64,000 bases of DNA, taken from positions 1 through 64,000 of the forward strand of contig NZ_JASNNW010000022.1 of NCBI RefSeq assembly GCF_030165005.1, in the 5' to 3' direction. Positions 62,743 through 64,000 of this stretch are shown in pieces. The position numbers were made by a program, and so were the translations under genes. Position 1 is the first letter of the stretch; every line of letters begins with the position of its first letter. The notes beneath the pieces are model-generated. The model was not told the origin of the DNA. It searched no databases and was given only the letters and a program-made list of their open reading frames with translations. This DNA comes from Blastococcus capsensis (GTDB lineage Bacteria > Actinomycetota > Actinomycetes > Mycobacteriales > Geodermatophilaceae).

Positions 62743-62973
62743 TCAGTTCCGACGGAAGGTGAACCCCAGCCAGGCCAGGGAGTCCTCCTCCTCCGGCTCG
62801 GCGTGCCGGCCGGGGCGGACGAGCTGCTCCTCGCCGGCCACCCGGTCCGCGGCGCCGAACTCCGGCGCCCGGTGCCGGCCGCGGGCGGGGGCGGCGGCGG
62901 GGGAGCGGACGACGGCGGCGCGCACCATGGCCGCAGGCGGCCAGGTGGTGGTGGGGGTGGCGCGGGAAGTCAT
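62743..62973 (-). CDS. possible small basic protein
   Basis: A 76-residue frame starting at ATG 62973 and ending with DSLAWLGFTFRRN. Composition is Ala/Arg/Pro-rich in the first half and acidic near the end. No ribosome binding site is clear and no family is recognised. It is listed because the C-terminal segment looks protein-like and it converges with rdgB; it may not be a gene. Confidence 0.35.
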   Translation of the reverse strand: MTSRATPTTTWPPAAMVRAAVVRSPAAAPARGRHRAPEFGAADRVAGEEQLVRPGRHAEPEEEDSLAWLGFTFRRN

Positions 62974-63222
62974 GCCGGTAGATCGGCTCGGCCGCCGTCC
63001 CGCTCGAGACTCAGGCGGGTGCAGCCACCCTCGCGGGTGACGACGGTGTCCCGGCCGTGTGGCGCAGTGCACGCCGTCGCTTTCAGTGATCTCCGGGTAT
63101 GGAGTTCCTGCGGCGCTTCCACTCCGCCGGTGCGCTGGCGATCGCGAACGTGCTCGTCGCGGTCCTCTGGACCTGACCCCTATCGGCGCGTGAGCCGCCG
63201 CGGATGAGGGCAATGACCGGCG

Positions 63223-64000
63223 ATGCGAGTTCACGTGGACGCCGCCCGGACGCTGCGCCTCGACGACGGGACGCCGGTCACCGCCGCCTCCGGTGTGGTC
63301 CCGCTGGGCGACGGATGGCTCGTGGTGCAGGACGACTCGACGATCGCCGCCTGGCGGCGCCCTGACGGGGTGACGGCGCTGCGGGTGCTGCCGTCCGTCG
63401 AGGGACTCGACACCTTCCGGGCGGCCGAGGGCACCAAGCACCTCAAACCCGACCTCGAGGTGGCCTGCCCGGCCGAGGTGGACGGCGAACCGGCCGCACT
63501 GCTGCTCGGGTCCGGGTCCTCGCCGCGGCGCATGCGTGGCGTGCTGGTGCGCCTGGAGGACGGGGAGCCCGCCGTGCACGCGGCCGAGCTGGGCCCGCTC
63601 TACGAGCGGGTGGCCCAGCGGCTGGGGCTGCCGATGGACCACGTCAACCTGGAGGGTGCCAGCCGCCACGGCGATTTCGTCCGGTGGTTCAACCGGGGCA
63701 ACCTCATGGCCGGTGTCCGGTCCGCGAGCGTGGACGTCCCGCTGGAGGGCCTGGTCGCCGCGGTGCTCGGCCGCGCAGCGGCGTCCGAAGTGGCGGTCGA
63801 GCAGCCCCGCGAGTACCAGCTCGGTGAGGTGGAGGGCGTGGGTCTGGCCGTGACCGACGCCATCGCCCTGCCCGATGGGCGGGTGCTGCTCAGCGCGGCG
63901 GCGGAGGACACCCCGAACGCCGTCGACGACGGGCCGGTGGTGGCGACCGCCATCGCGCTGGTGGACGGCGACACCGTGCTGGCCGTCGCCCCCATCCCCG
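63223..64000 (+). CDS. conserved hypothetical protein, beta-propeller-like (3' end outside window)
   Basis: The frame is open from ATG 63223 to the window end, 259 codons. No signal peptide. Short beta-rich units recur (GVVPLGDGWLVVQDD, GVLVRLEDGEPAVHAAELGP, GVGLAVTDAIALPDGRVLLS), as in beta-propellers. Two conserved-looking parts are EGTKHLKPDLEVACP and NLEGASRHGDFVRWFNRGN. Similar actinobacterial proteins are of unknown function. ATG 63213 is not in the same frame; the chosen start has only a weak site. Confidence 0.7.
   Translation, partial: MRVHVDAARTLRLDDGTPVTAASGVVPLGDGWLVVQDDSTIAAWRRPDGVTALRVLPSVEGLDTFRAAEGTKHLKPDLEVACPAEVDGEPAALLLGSGSSPRRMRGVLVRLEDGEPAVHAAELGPLYERVAQRLGLPMDHVNLEGASRHGDFVRWFNRGNLMAGVRSASVDVPLEGLVAAVLGRAAASEVAVEQPREYQLGEVEGVGLAVTDAIALPDGRVLLSAAAEDTPNAVDDGPVVATAIALVDGDTVLAVAPIP

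Noticed and set aside
63099-63176. A 25-residue hydrophobic peptide frame (MEFLRRFHSAGALAIANVL...)
   Set aside because: Plausible as a small membrane peptide, but too short and without a clear ribosome site or known family to support.

Overview
The window is very GC-rich DNA with dense, often 4-bp-overlapping genes, many GTG starts, leaderless-looking promoters, IdeR-type iron boxes and an actinobacterial NAD/ClpS/CysO/MurI/RNase PH gene order. Gene content and style suggest a high-GC actinobacterium, most likely a soil or stone dweller of the Geodermatophilaceae type (inference, not proven).

Layout. (1) 1-7.65 kb is the right-hand part of a genomic island. It holds the end of an ISL3-type element, a lower-GC two-gene unit (P-loop ATPase plus FRG-domain protein), an intact IS1380-type element with a TTAG target duplication, and a GmrSD-like DUF262/HNH nuclease. 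It ends at a 3' fragment of tRNA-Ala followed by that tRNA's terminator. (2) 8-18.6 kb: SulP transporter with a MerR regulator, pgi with an IS inserted exactly at its stop codon, an orphan FlbD, and a three-gene membrane/cupredoxin operon facing a MerR regulator. (3) 18.9-21.9 kb: iron genes (siderophore-interacting flavoprotein, siderophore-binding lipoprotein, Bfd, Bfr) under two IdeR-like boxes. (4) 22-32.4 kb: a surface and signalling region. One five-gene coupled operon encodes a receiver fused to a PIG-L deacetylase, ATP-grasp, PHP, a processive GT2 and a small membrane protein. Next to it lie an OmpR regulator, a receiver with a degenerate HPt domain, a SipW-like signal peptidase with TasA-like secreted proteins, and a histidine kinase/receiver pair. 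(5) 32.6-35 kb: DUF3618, holin-like and YtxH-like stress genes behind a SigF/SigB-type promoter. (6) 35-47 kb: mixed metabolic genes and three broken genes: a chimeric deletion scar, a frameshifted Zn-alcohol dehydrogenase and a decayed MFS transporter. This part also has a repeat-rich M23 peptidase, a CDF transporter and CtaG. (7) 47-64 kb: housekeeping genes including ctaD, serB, pncA, pncB, clpS, DUF2017, mec, cysO, cysM, murI, an Rv1339-like MBL protein, a LigD-type polymerase, a Bcp peroxiredoxin, YjbQ, rph and rdgB.

How they work together. The strongest candidate for a little-described system is region 4: polysaccharide-type synthesis and modification genes, a TasA/SipW-type protein fibre set, and four receiver domains with one kinase in about 10 kb. 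I read it as a surface-matrix locus (inference). The second candidate is the FRG/ATPase pair in the tRNA-Ala island, which has the context of a phage-defence module. A family of long hairpin repeats sits after many stop codons and probably serves as terminators.
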